A stretch of DNA of 64,000 nucleotides, from the NCBI RefSeq assembly GCF_004348825.1, contig NZ_SMJU01000011.1:1-64000 (forward strand). Reading direction: 5' to 3'. This document shows, piece after piece, positions 25,193 through 34,044 of this stretch. The position numbers and the translations under genes are program-made. The notes beneath the pieces are model-generated. The model was given only the letters and a program-made list of their open reading frames with translations, ran no database searches and was not told where the DNA came from. Each line of letters opens with the position of its first letter. Position 1 is the first letter of the stretch. Source of the stretch: Arundinibacter roseus (lineage in GTDB: Bacteria; Bacteroidota; Bacteroidia; Cytophagales; Spirosomataceae).

Positions 25193-28100
25193 TTAAAAAC
25201 TTAGGCTTATACCCATTGAAAATGTCTTGCTTAATGGATAGGTCTGATCAAAACCCGATACAGAAACCTCAGGATCCATCGTGGGCCAGGAGGTAAAGGT
25301 GAAGAAGTTTTCCATGTTGGCAAATACTCTGAGCTTTTCCAGCTTTATGATTTTGGTTGCCTTGGCCGGTAAGGTATACCCCAGTTGTATAGATCTGATT
25401 TTCAGGTAATCAGCACTTCGCAGAAAGAAATCAGAGGTTTGATCATTTTTGGGATTGTTGAAATAAACTTTCGGAATGCTCGTACCAGGATTCGCTTCTG
25501 TCCAGGAATTTAGATATTCCTGAGGCCATTGGTAGCCTTCCTGATGGTTTAGCGCATACAGCGACCCTCGTAAGTAGCGATCCCATTTGGCTACACCATC
25601 CAGGAAAACAGCAAAATCAAAGCCACCGTAGGACACACTTGCATTCCCTCCATAGGTGTATAGCGGAATCGGATTGCCTTTCAACACCCGGTCATTATCA
25701 TTAATGAATTGATCCCCGTTAGCATTGCGATACAGAAAATCACCCACACCCGGTGTAGAAGGATGAAACGAGATTCCATCGGCCACCAAAGCCTCTACGA
25801 CCGATGGATTTTGAATGATCTGCTCTACCTCACGTACCCAATATACGCCTACGGGATAGCCCTCCGTCCATGCCTGACTGTCGCCCCTTGGTTCTATAAG
25901 ATCACCCTTGTATTTAACAATCGTGTTTTTGTTGTAGCCCACGTTAGCCGCAAGATTCACCGTTACTTTTCCAAGATTTAAGAGATAACGAAGTTCCATT
26001 TCCAGACCCTGATTTTGCACCTCGGCAGCATTTACCCGCGGAGCACCTATTCCGCCATTGACAAGTGGTATGGGCAGGTTGGACAAGATATTCCTGGTTG
26101 ATTTTTTGTAGTAGTTTAAATCCAGATTTAGAGTATTGAACAACCGAATGTCTGCGCCAATATTTAGTACATCCGTCGATTCCCAGGTAATTTGAGGATT
26201 ACCAAATGTGTTGTACGTGAGACCGGGAACGATAGTACCTCCAAAAGCATAGTTTGACGCTCGATAAAACTCCTGCCATTCATAGTTACCAATGCCGTTG
26301 TTTCCAAGCGTACCCCAGGAGGCACGGAGTTTAAAATCGTTGGCAATGTGGGCAATTGGCTCCCAGAAATCTTCCGCTGAAACCATCCATCCGGCAGATA
26401 CAGAAGGAAAAAGTCCCCACCGTTTGTCCGGCGCAAAGCGTGAAGAGCCATCATAACGCAAATTGGTTTCCAGTAGATATTTCCCCTTATAATTATAGCT
26501 AAGTCGCCCAAAAAAGGAACGCATGGCAAAATCAGAAGCATTACCATCTGCCTGAGGATCACTCGCAGCCGCATCCAGAACGGGAGTGTCATAGCTCAGC
26601 AAATCGCTTCGTGAGGCCGAGAAATTGCTACTTACGTACTGCTCCTGATTGAAACCCGCCAGTGCTGAAAAATTATGATTGCCGATTGTTTTAGTATAAT
26701 CTGCATATAAGTCATAAATCTGTCGTTGATTTCGGCTGATCGAGTTATTGATGTTCAGACGGGCGCCTGAGGTGCGGTCGATACCTACGGCCTCGGTTTG
26801 AAAATTCCACTGATCCGTGGCAATGCTACCTCCCCATGCTTCCCTTAATCTGAAATCTGAGAAATAGCTAGCTGTAATGTTAAGATCTTTTAAGGGAGAA
26901 AGCACTGCAAAAATTTTGCCCTGAAGCTGCGTTCCTTTGGTTTCGCCACGGCGGTTTTCCACAGTCATCAATCCATTGTTTGTTCCTCCTTCACCACCCA
27001 GCAATTGCCCTGATCCATATCTGCCATCAGGATGTTTTGGAACCACCGCCGGCGTAGTTGCACGCATCCATTCAAAGGCATTTTCGATGGTAGCGGGTTC
27101 GGCTGTAGTAGAAATTACTGTGAAAGTATTGCCGAACTTTAACCACTTATTGACTTTGTAAGTCAGATTATTTCTAAAATTCAGGCGCCTAAACCCGGTA
27201 TTTGGGATTAAACCATCATCACCAAAGTAGTCTACGGAGGAATAAAAATTAACCTTGTCATTGCCACCACGCGCTGAAAAATTATGGTTCATGACCATAT
27301 TTGGCTTAATGAGTGCCGTCAGCCAGTTGGTGTTTGGGTACCTGATTGGGTCCATTTTTGATCCTTCGCGCCATTCTTCTATATACTCTTGCGTAAACTT
27401 TTCGGGCAATCCCGAATTCTGACGCATGCGATTGACAAGCAACAGGTAGTCCGGTACATTGTCTACCAGATTCGCAATTTGTGCAGGAGTTTTTGATCCC
27501 ACAAAATTATTATAAGAGAATGTAATTTTTCCCTTACTATCCATCCCTTTCTTGGTCGTAATGAGAATCACACCGTTGGACGCCCGGGAACCATAAATTG
27601 CCGCCGAGGCCGCATCTTTCAATATTGTTACAGAGGCTACGTCATTGGGGCTCACGGAATTTATGTCCGCTACTTGTCCATCAATTACTACCAAAGGTGC
27701 AGAGCTACTATTTAGCGAGCCAACGCCCCGTACATTGATGGAAGAATTATTGTTTTCGCTCGGCAAACCATTGACCTGCTGCACCCTGATACCCGAGGAC
27801 ATTCCCGCCAGCATCGTTGACACATTGGTGACAGCCCGGGAATTGAGCGCCTGATTTTCAAAATTTACCGTTGAAACCGCCCCGGTCATATTTGCTTTCT
27901 TCTGAGTTCCGTAGCCAACGACGACCACTTCTTCCAGAGCCTTGACATCGACCTCCATGGTTACCGACAGGTTTGTTTGCGAGCCTACCAAAATCTCCTG
28001 CGGCATATACCCGACGAAGGAAAAAACCAGGGTGGCGCCAGCGTCGGGTATTGTTAGTACAAATGAACCATCGGTGGTTGTGGAAGTGCCCTGCTGAGTA

Positions 28101-28585
28101 TTTTTGACCAGAATACTCACACCGGGCAAGCCTTCCCCGCTTGTATCGGTAACTCTCCCCGTTATTTTCCGATCTACCGGAAGTAGCATTCCCTGGTTCT
28201 GGGAGGATTCTCCGGGAAGGCGGGACTCTTCCTGCAACATAATCTGCCCACCCATCAGACGGTAGGTAATATTCAGCGGTTTCAGAGCAAGGGTCAATAC
28301 GTCAGATAATTTACGATCCTGGGCAATGACAGTCACTTTCCTGTCGGCACCAATGGCGTTGGAGCTATACACAAATTTGACTTTTGCCTCCCGCTCAATT
28401 TGTTGCAGGACTTTACGCAGCACCACGTTTTCGAGCCTGATACTCAACTGCCGGTCCAGTAACTCCTGGCTGTGCACCGTATGGGCAAAGCTCATCGAAA
28501 TACAGATGCATACAAGAAGCGATTGCATAAATGTAATTCTCATGAGGTACCTGGCTAAGGGGGTAAAACGTACGCGTTTTTTCAT
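25193..28585 (-). CDS. SusC-like TonB-dependent transducer with STN domain (pair 1)
   Basis: Start set at the ATG at 28585 (MKKRVRF), giving 1130 residues; the frame extends upstream to 28711 but those residues show no signal. After a signal peptide (about 15-40) comes an STN domain (about 42-105: LSIRLENVVLRKVLQQIEREA, VKFVYSS), then a carboxypeptidase-regulatory-like domain, a plug (VVVVGYGTQKKANMTGAVS) and a barrel ending GISLSF. The STN domain marks transporters that signal through FecR to an ECF sigma factor, and these two genes lie directly upstream. Binding of the glycan is therefore expected to induce the locus. Confidence 0.96.
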   Translation of the reverse strand: MKKRVRFTPLARYLMRITFMQSLLVCICISMSFAHTVHSQELLDRQLSIRLENVVLRKVLQQIEREAKVKFVYSSNAIGADRKVTVIAQDRKLSDVLTLALKPLNITYRLMGGQIMLQEESRLPGESSQNQGMLLPVDRKITGRVTDTSGEGLPGVSILVKNTQQGTSTTTDGSFVLTIPDAGATLVFSFVGYMPQEILVGSQTNLSVTMEVDVKALEEVVVVGYGTQKKANMTGAVSTVNFENQALNSRAVTNVSTMLAGMSSGIRVQQVNGLPSENNNSSINVRGVGSLNSSSAPLVVIDGQVADINSVSPNDVASVTILKDAASAAIYGSRASNGVILITTKKGMDSKGKITFSYNNFVGSKTPAQIANLVDNVPDYLLLVNRMRQNSGLPEKFTQEYIEEWREGSKMDPIRYPNTNWLTALIKPNMVMNHNFSARGGNDKVNFYSSVDYFGDDGLIPNTGFRRLNFRNNLTYKVNKWLKFGNTFTVISTTAEPATIENAFEWMRATTPAVVPKHPDGRYGSGQLLGGEGGTNNGLMTVENRRGETKGTQLQGKIFAVLSPLKDLNITASYFSDFRLREAWGGSIATDQWNFQTEAVGIDRTSGARLNINNSISRNQRQIYDLYADYTKTIGNHNFSALAGFNQEQYVSSNFSASRSDLLSYDTPVLDAAASDPQADGNASDFAMRSFFGRLSYNYKGKYLLETNLRYDGSSRFAPDKRWGLFPSVSAGWMVSAEDFWEPIAHIANDFKLRASWGTLGNNGIGNYEWQEFYRASNYAFGGTIVPGLTYNTFGNPQITWESTDVLNIGADIRLFNTLNLDLNYYKKSTRNILSNLPIPLVNGGIGAPRVNAAEVQNQGLEMELRYLLNLGKVTVNLAANVGYNKNTIVKYKGDLIEPRGDSQAWTEGYPVGVYWVREVEQIIQNPSVVEALVADGISFHPSTPGVGDFLYRNANGDQFINDNDRVLKGNPIPLYTYGGNASVSYGGFDFAVFLDGVAKWDRYLRGSLYALNHQEGYQWPQEYLNSWTEANPGTSIPKVYFNNPKNDQTSDFFLRSADYLKIRSIQLGYTLPAKATKIIKLEKLRVFANMENFFTFTSWPTMDPEVSVSGFDQTYPLSKTFSMGISLSF

Positions 28586-28752
28586 TAGATTTGTTGGTTT
28601 GGTTAGGTTTAACGGAACTGATACCGGACAACTCTTCCCTATGCACATTCGGCAAAGAATGCATAAAGACGGAAAGAGTACATTGTATAGAGTCGGGGGT
28701 GGTCGCAACACCTTCGACTCTTTTATTTAGCAAATAATTGGTATTCAATAGG

Positions 28753-29790
28753 TTATAAACATCCTCTTCCACTAATCAATACACGAGTACCTCGTACTTC
28801 ATAGCGGGCATTTACAGCTGCACACAAAAGGTCAAGTTTGGTAAAGAGCGTCTGATCAGGCAATGCGGCCGTAAAGAGACACTTTTCAAGAGCCTCATTT
28901 TCCAGAATGATTTCAATTCCGTAGGCCTGTTCCAGTCGGTCAATTACCTCGGTCATCGGCGCATCTTCAAATAGGAAAGAGCTTGTCATGGCAGATGACC
29001 GTGCACCCTCGGGTTTGACGATCAGTGGATTTTCAACAATTGTCATTTCAAACGAATGGCTTTCGGGGAGAAATCGAGCACGTTGATTGGCCGTCAGTAT
29101 TACTCCGTTTTTAATTTTCTCGCTGCCGGGTTGCACTGTTTTTGTCAGTTGAGAAACCGACACTTTGCCCGTCACAACGGCAACCTCAATGGACTGACCA
29201 TCTGGCCCGTCATCCACCCAGAAGCTTGTTCCCAGCACCTTGGTAATAACTTCACCACTATACACCAGAAATGGTCTTTGTACCATTCTAGTGATATCAA
29301 AAAACGCTTTTCCTTTTAGTTTAACAGTACGATGATCCTTTGCAAAAAACTTTGGATACTCAATTTGACTGCCGGGTGTAAGTTCAAGCCGCGAGCCATC
29401 CGGCAATTTCAATTCCAGATTTGCAGTAGTGGTGTTGGTTTGAATAACATGATTTTCAGAAGAAGCCGCCTGTGTTTTTAAACCATCCCACAAAGCTATT
29501 GGCTGCTTAGCGGACTTAGGAAGCACGCCCCAAAGGGCAAAGCCAAGAAGAATAATTGCCGCCGCCGCCCAGGACCACTTCACCCAATGCGGCCGGATTA
29601 CCTGCTGCTGCTGCCGAGATTGAATAGCACTCCACAATTTTTCTTCCAGAGCCTCATTTTCGGGCTTGCTCATAGGTGGCATATCCGCATCCAATAAGGC
29701 AAACCATTGTTCGACGAGTTGTTTTTCGTGCGTAGAACAGGTACCGTTTCTGTACCGGCTCAAAAGTGTATGAAAATTGTCCTTGCTCAT
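28753..29790 (-). CDS. FecR family anti-sigma factor
   Basis: A 345-residue inner-membrane protein. The N-terminal cytoplasmic part (about 1-65) binds the sigma factor; a transmembrane helix follows (about 71-90, WAAAAIILLGFALWG). The periplasmic FecR domain (about 115-210) carries LPDGSRLELTPGS, YPKFF and VVTGKVSV. The C-terminal ~70 residues are the domain that contacts the STN domain of SusC (PMTEVIDRLEQAYGIEI). It sits between the ECF sigma gene and SusC1 and completes a trans-envelope signalling chain. Confidence 0.95.
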   Translation of the reverse strand: MSKDNFHTLLSRYRNGTCSTHEKQLVEQWFALLDADMPPMSKPENEALEEKLWSAIQSRQQQQVIRPHWVKWSWAAAAIILLGFALWGVLPKSAKQPIALWDGLKTQAASSENHVIQTNTTTANLELKLPDGSRLELTPGSQIEYPKFFAKDHRTVKLKGKAFFDITRMVQRPFLVYSGEVITKVLGTSFWVDDGPDGQSIEVAVVTGKVSVSQLTKTVQPGSEKIKNGVILTANQRARFLPESHSFEMTIVENPLIVKPEGARSSAMTSSFLFEDAPMTEVIDRLEQAYGIEIILENEALEKCLFTAALPDQTLFTKLDLLCAAVNARYEVRGTRVLISGRGCL

Positions 29791-29912
29791 GCCTGCGAAC
29801 GATTAGCCTTTTTTAAGAAGACCAAAATCACCGTCAAGACCGCAAGTTATCCAGAAAATTCTCGGAATAGTTCTAAAAATAGCGAAGTTCCTGCCGAAAC
29901 ATCTTTGAATAG

Positions 29913-30470
29913 TTATAAGGATAATAGTAGAAGAAATGATGTGAGAAGGCTTTGAAATGAGAGGCGAAAAAGGCGGAGGCCCTGCGTAATATGATACTCC
30001 ACCGTACGGACTGGTAATTCAAGCTGAATGGCAATTTCCCGGGCAGATTGTCCTTCAAATCTGTTCAATAAAAAAATCTCCCTGGTTTTGGGCGACAAAC
30101 TACCCAGGGTCTCCTGAATCTGCGTTTCGAGTTCTTCAAGAAATAATGGATAATCGGGAGCAATTGAGTCTGTGGCCTTTTCCAATTCCAGAAAAATGGA
30201 ATCTTTATAGTAGTCAATGATTCGGTTACGTGCACATGCAAACAGATATCCCCGCAAATGAGAGATGTTTAATTCATTTCTTTTCTCCCAAAGTTGTACA
30301 AACAAATCCTGAATTAATTCCTCGGCTATGTCCTTATCATGCGTTTTGGCAAGTGCAAAGATGTAGAGCGGATGCCAATACTCCCTATACATGGCCTCAA
30401 ATACCTCAGGGTTCTTAAAATCCACGCTGGTCTGAGTCTTGCCGGAAAGCGATTGAAATAGCGATAGCAC
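29913..30470 (-). CDS. ECF RNA polymerase sigma factor
   Basis: A 185-residue sigma-70-like factor with region 2 (AMYREYWHPLYIFALAKTHDKDIAEELIQDLFVQLWEKR, -10 recognition) and region 4 (LSPKTREIFLLNRFEGQSAREIAIQLELPVRTVEYHITQGLRLF, -35 recognition). Bacteroidota PUL-type ECF factors look like this and often carry a hydrophobic tail, here LLTSFLLLLSL. It heads the locus 1 gene order, 122 bases upstream of FecR, and probably activates the SusC1 promoter when FecR releases it. Confidence 0.95.
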   Translation of the reverse strand: MLSLFQSLSGKTQTSVDFKNPEVFEAMYREYWHPLYIFALAKTHDKDIAEELIQDLFVQLWEKRNELNISHLRGYLFACARNRIIDYYKDSIFLELEKATDSIAPDYPLFLEELETQIQETLGSLSPKTREIFLLNRFEGQSAREIAIQLELPVRTVEYHITQGLRLFRLSFQSLLTSFLLLLSL

Positions 30471-30539
30471 GTAAGAAACTGGTTAATTTTTAAAAATTGT
30501 TGAGTACAAGCCAAAATGATGAGGATTAATTTGAATATA

Positions 30540-30568
30540 TGTATACTTTACTAATCATTTTTGCATAC
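30540..30568. promoter_or_regulatory. TGTATAC / TGCATAC boxes in the sigma-GntR intergenic region
   Basis: TGTATAC at 30540-30546 and TGCATAC at 30562-30568 resemble the half-sites of the inverted repeat at 30741-30772. They lie 70-98 bases upstream of the ECF sigma gene, so the GntR regulator at 30829 could control locus 1. This is inference from motif likeness. Confidence 0.35.
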
Positions 30569-30740
30569 ACTTTATTGGATCATGGAATTCTAGGGTATAT
30601 CTAAATTCATGAATCCTTATAGGACATTTACTGAAAGAAGGGAAATACGATAATTTATTAGGCGAATATAGAAGAGTTTTTGACAAATTCCAATATAAAT
30701 TTTGTTTTTTTCCTGATTGTATTTTCAAATTTTGCATTTA

Positions 30741-30772
30741 TTGTATACATTTGAATAAATAAATGTACACAA
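30741..30772. promoter_or_regulatory. Inverted repeat, candidate GntR operator
   Basis: Arms TTGTATACATTT (30741-30752) and AAATGTACACAA (30761-30772) match 11 of 12 positions around an 8-base spacer, 57 bases upstream of the GntR start. Size and position fit an autoregulatory operator. The 358-base gap 30471-30828 holds no gene. Confidence 0.5.
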
Positions 30773-30828
30773 ATGTTTAAGCATAAGAACTTTTAGACTA
30801 GTTCTAATTACTTACGAAGATACCTGAA

Positions 30829-31527
30829 ATGATTTCCGCAGAGAAAAAGTCCGCAAAGAAAGCCTGGGAAGATGCCTATTTACGTATTGAGCAATTAATA
30901 CTGGATTCTCGACTTGTTCCTGGTGATTATATAACCGAAAACTCACTAGCTGAACAGCTCGGAATCAGCCGGACTCCCATCCGGGATGCAATAAAAAAAC
31001 TGGAAGAAAAGGGATTAATTGTTAGCATTAACGGTCGAAAACGTATTCATCTGTTGACGATTCATGAAATGTCTGAGGTTTTTGACATAAAAATCTGCCT
31101 GGAAAAACAGGTCGTGCGCTGGGCAATCGAGCGGGGATGTCCTGAGGAATTTGAGGAACTTGGAGTACTCATGGGTGAAATGCGCAATTTTGTCCTGAAT
31201 TCCTCCCATGCTGCCGGAAACGAGGAGGATGAACTCCAGCAGTGGCTCGAAATTGACCGGCGACTTCATCAGTTGATTTTTTATATGGCCAGGGCTCCAA
31301 AAACGGAGAGCATCATACAAACGCTCAATATGCAGTGGCATCGTTTGAAAATAGGTTCTCTGACGCTTGAAGGCCGCATGAAACGGTCCATCCATGAGCA
31401 TGAAAAATTTGTACGGGCGATTCTTGACAAAAAGCCTGATGAGGCTGAACAATCCATGCAAATGCATCTACAAACCATTAAGAATGAAATGATTAAGCTA
31501 ATGACATTGTTTCAATACCCGGCCTAG
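30829..31527 (+). CDS. GntR family regulator, FadR/FCD type
   Basis: A 232-residue repressor/activator. The N-terminal winged helix (about 10-75) has the classic LAEQLGISRTPIRDAIKKLEEKGLI. The C-terminal all-helical FCD ligand domain (about 85-225) includes LEIDRRLHQLIFYMA and HEKFVRAILDKKPDEAEQSMQMHL, which carry typical metal-ligand histidines. Such regulators sense sugar acids or carboxylates. It is divergent from the sigma factor of locus 1 and may respond to a uronate-type product. Its stop codon lies inside the terminator stem that follows. Confidence 0.93.
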   Translation: MISAEKKSAKKAWEDAYLRIEQLILDSRLVPGDYITENSLAEQLGISRTPIRDAIKKLEEKGLIVSINGRKRIHLLTIHEMSEVFDIKICLEKQVVRWAIERGCPEEFEELGVLMGEMRNFVLNSSHAAGNEEDELQQWLEIDRRLHQLIFYMARAPKTESIIQTLNMQWHRLKIGSLTLEGRMKRSIHEHEKFVRAILDKKPDEAEQSMQMHLQTIKNEMIKLMTLFQYPA

Positions 31528-31553
31528 CAATTTTGCTAGCCCGGGTATTTTTA
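31515..31553 (+). terminator. Rho-independent terminator overlapping the GntR stop codon
   Basis: Arms ATACCCGG-C-CTAGCAA and TTGCTAG-C-CCGGGTAT, with one mismatch and a 2-base loop, are followed by TTTT. The TAG stop (31525-31527) is part of the 5' arm, so a ribosome at the stop codon would cover the stem. The convergent BlaR1 gene ends just beyond, and the stem could work in both directions. Confidence 0.85.
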
Positions 31554-31562
31554 TGACCAATC

Positions 31563-33326
31563 CTATTTTGTAAAAACCAGTACGTACTTTTTTACCTCCC
31601 CTACACTCTTGATACTAATGGAGTGCAGGTTCACAAATGGAATGCTATTAACCTCATCCCATCGGGAGACGCGACCATTCAAATAAAATTCAACATCTTT
31701 CAATTTTTCAGAGAACAATACAGTTCCTTCATTTGATTTTCCAATTCCCACCTTATTCATGATTTCAGGTGCGTATGCTCCTTCAAATGATTCTTTGGGG
31801 AAGTACCTCGTACCCAAACCACCTTCCTTTTCGACTAAAACTTTACTTAAACTATCTTCCAGATACACCGGCAAATGATTTTGTTTAATTTCCAATGCTT
31901 TTTCAAAGTCTTTTCGCATTGCATTCAATAAGGGGTTTGGAGGCAATTTTCCCATGCCCAGTCCATTGCTACTGATATAGCCTGAATAACCTTTTGTTGG
32001 AGTGTACATACCTGCTCCCTGACTACCCTTGCCTTCTCCACCTGATGCTTTAATTGAAAAACTGATTGAGGTTAAAAACAGATTGAGTGGGTCATACTGC
32101 AGGCCATTGATTTTCATATCACCTCCAAAAGCTACTATATCTTTCCGAATTATGCCGATGTCTTCCAGGCTTACCAAAGGGGAAATTGCCCAATAGAGCG
32201 TATCCTCAATTAGTAGCGTCCATTTGCTCAGGTTGTTAAATTTTAGGGTATCTTTCTCCGCTTTTATTAGATTTTCTTCGAAAGGTTTTAGGATAATCTC
32301 TGGATCGGGTAATTTGGAAAGATCTGGATCGGAAATAATTTCCGGCTCATGCATTGACTCCTCGATCATGGCGCTAACTACTGATTTGAGCGGCACGGGA
32401 GCAAGTTCAATCAGCTGCCTGCGATAGGGAGAAACAAAAGCAGATGAAAGATACAGCACGGCCAACAGGAAAGCGTACTTTCCCCAGACCCATTGTGGGG
32501 AAGGTTTCTGGTTCATCATTTTGATTCGTTTTTTAAGAATTGATTGAGCAAATGAATTAGTAAGGGGTAGTTCATTATCACCAAAAACGGTTTTTAATAA
32601 ATGAACCTGATAGAGTTTACGGTTATATCCACCAACCAACACGGCCTGATCTGCCAGATATTCCAGATTACTTTGTACCAACTTTTGGTGAAGCCAGCTG
32701 AACGGATTAAACCATAATGCGATCCGCTGCATTTCTGCCAGCAGAAGGTCCAGACTATGCCACTGACGAGCATGCTCACTTTCATGCACCAGAATATGAC
32801 TTAATTCAAGCGATGTATATTGGTCAGGGTTACAAGCGATCCATTTAAAGAAGGAATAAGGTGTGGTGGTGAAAGTGTCACGCACCAGGTAGATATCTCC
32901 TTCCAGCTGTTCTGACGGAAGATGTCGTATCTTTTGCAGCAGGCGGCCTAGCTGCCATAAAAATCGAGAAGCCAGCAGCACAACTCCCAGCAGGTAAATG
33001 AGCAGTAAATAGTTCATCAGACTCCATACTTCATGAATTTCTGCCCTACTCGTTTCTGGGAAACTATTTTTCTGGGGTTTTATCTGAGTTGAAAAATATG
33101 GCACACTTTGCACAACCTCCGGAACTGATTGATGAAATTGCTTTTGTACCTCAACTGGCCCCCATTCGGGAAGCGGAATCAGCGGAAGTGACCACGCAGC
33201 AAGGACATTTAACCAAAGCAGAGCGCGGTTTAGGCGGGTAAATGATTCGTACTGAATCAGCCAACGGTAGGCCAGTGTAAGAGCAGCCAGCAAAAGGCTT
33301 ACTTTAAAGAGGTAGGCTAGCAGCAT
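31563..33326 (-). CDS. BlaR1/MecR1-type M56 membrane metallopeptidase
   Basis: A 587-residue integral membrane protein. The N-terminal ~300 residues contain four to five transmembrane segments and the peptidase motif HESEH (181-185) in a loop before ALWFNPFSWL. This is the M56 domain that cleaves BlaI-type repressors. The C-terminal ~270 residues lack the penicilloyl-serine sensor of true BlaR1 (no SxxK), so the signal is unlikely to be a bound beta-lactam. The repressor gene lies 34 bases upstream on the same strand. The pair forms a repressor/anti-repressor switch of unknown stimulus. Confidence 0.88.
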   Translation of the reverse strand: MLLAYLFKVSLLLAALTLAYRWLIQYESFTRLNRALLWLNVLAAWSLPLIPLPEWGPVEVQKQFHQSVPEVVQSVPYFSTQIKPQKNSFPETSRAEIHEVWSLMNYLLLIYLLGVVLLASRFLWQLGRLLQKIRHLPSEQLEGDIYLVRDTFTTTPYSFFKWIACNPDQYTSLELSHILVHESEHARQWHSLDLLLAEMQRIALWFNPFSWLHQKLVQSNLEYLADQAVLVGGYNRKLYQVHLLKTVFGDNELPLTNSFAQSILKKRIKMMNQKPSPQWVWGKYAFLLAVLYLSSAFVSPYRRQLIELAPVPLKSVVSAMIEESMHEPEIISDPDLSKLPDPEIILKPFEENLIKAEKDTLKFNNLSKWTLLIEDTLYWAISPLVSLEDIGIIRKDIVAFGGDMKINGLQYDPLNLFLTSISFSIKASGGEGKGSQGAGMYTPTKGYSGYISSNGLGMGKLPPNPLLNAMRKDFEKALEIKQNHLPVYLEDSLSKVLVEKEGGLGTRYFPKESFEGAYAPEIMNKVGIGKSNEGTVLFSEKLKDVEFYLNGRVSRWDEVNSIPFVNLHSISIKSVGEVKKYVLVFTK

Positions 33327-33360
33327 GGTTTTCCAGGTTTAGGTGGAATAAAATAATTTC

Positions 33361-33732
33361 TTATTCATTTTTTTCTTCAATCATCCGTATAATTTCACGA
33401 AGCTCGTCGGGGCTGATTTTTTCCTGATTTGCAAAGTAGGCAACCAGGTCTTTGTATGAATCATTAAAATAGTTACTTACTACCTTGTTCAGCACATGCT
33501 TATTCTGATATTCTTCCTTACTTACAGCTGGAAAATACTCGTACGTATTGCCGTACTGTTGATGGGCTACGTACCCTTTTTCTTCCAGATTCCGAATTAT
33601 GGTCGAGAGAGTATTGTAATGAAGCGGCGGGTCCGTAAAGTGAGGTAGCATGTCTTTTATGAATGCTTTCTGCAAGCGCCAGAGAACCTGAATCACTTCT
33701 TCTTCCTTATTAGTTAATTTTTCTAATTCCAT
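33361..33732 (-). CDS. BlaI/MecI/CopY family repressor
   Basis: A 123-residue repressor with the N-terminal winged helix (LTNKEEEVIQVLWRL, YNTLSTIIRNLEEKGYVAHQQYGNTYEYFPAVS) and a C-terminal dimerisation helix (SPDELREIIRMIEE). The wing and downstream strand contain the expected site for M56 cleavage. A long palindrome directly upstream (33747-33780) is the probable operator. It is cotranscribed with the M56 peptidase at 31563. Confidence 0.93.
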   Translation of the reverse strand: MELEKLTNKEEEVIQVLWRLQKAFIKDMLPHFTDPPLHYNTLSTIIRNLEEKGYVAHQQYGNTYEYFPAVSKEEYQNKHVLNKVVSNYFNDSYKDLVAYFANQEKISPDELREIIRMIEEKNE

Positions 33733-33746
33733 GAATAAATGTAATT

Positions 33747-33780
33747 ACTATAAATATAGTTTGCAAACTATTTTTATAGT
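33747..33780. promoter_or_regulatory. BlaI-type operator palindrome
   Basis: The 16-base core ATAGTTTGCAAACTAT (33756-33771) is a perfect palindrome, and the flanks ACTATAAAT and TTTTATAGT extend it to 34 bases with one mismatched pair. It starts 15 bases before the repressor ATG, where a BlaI dimer would block its transcription. A related TACTATTTACA string at 33956-33966 upstream of the divergent 34045 gene may be a weaker site. Confidence 0.7.
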
Positions 33781-34044
33781 TTTCTTTATTTATAAGCCTA
33801 TATCAATCATTATCAACCAATTACAAGGGATCTTAAATTTAGAAAACAAACGATGATTTTGATCCAGGTACAAAACTACACCTTCACCCTAGCCCGACCG
33901 CTATACCGAAAAGTCCTGCCAAGTATGATTTAAGGGGCGACACAATAGTTTTACATACTATTTACATCATTTTACGAGGCAAAAGCTAGATCAAAATCCT
34001 CCTTCCCTACCTTTACCCAACAACTTCACCCAATCGTTTTTGTC

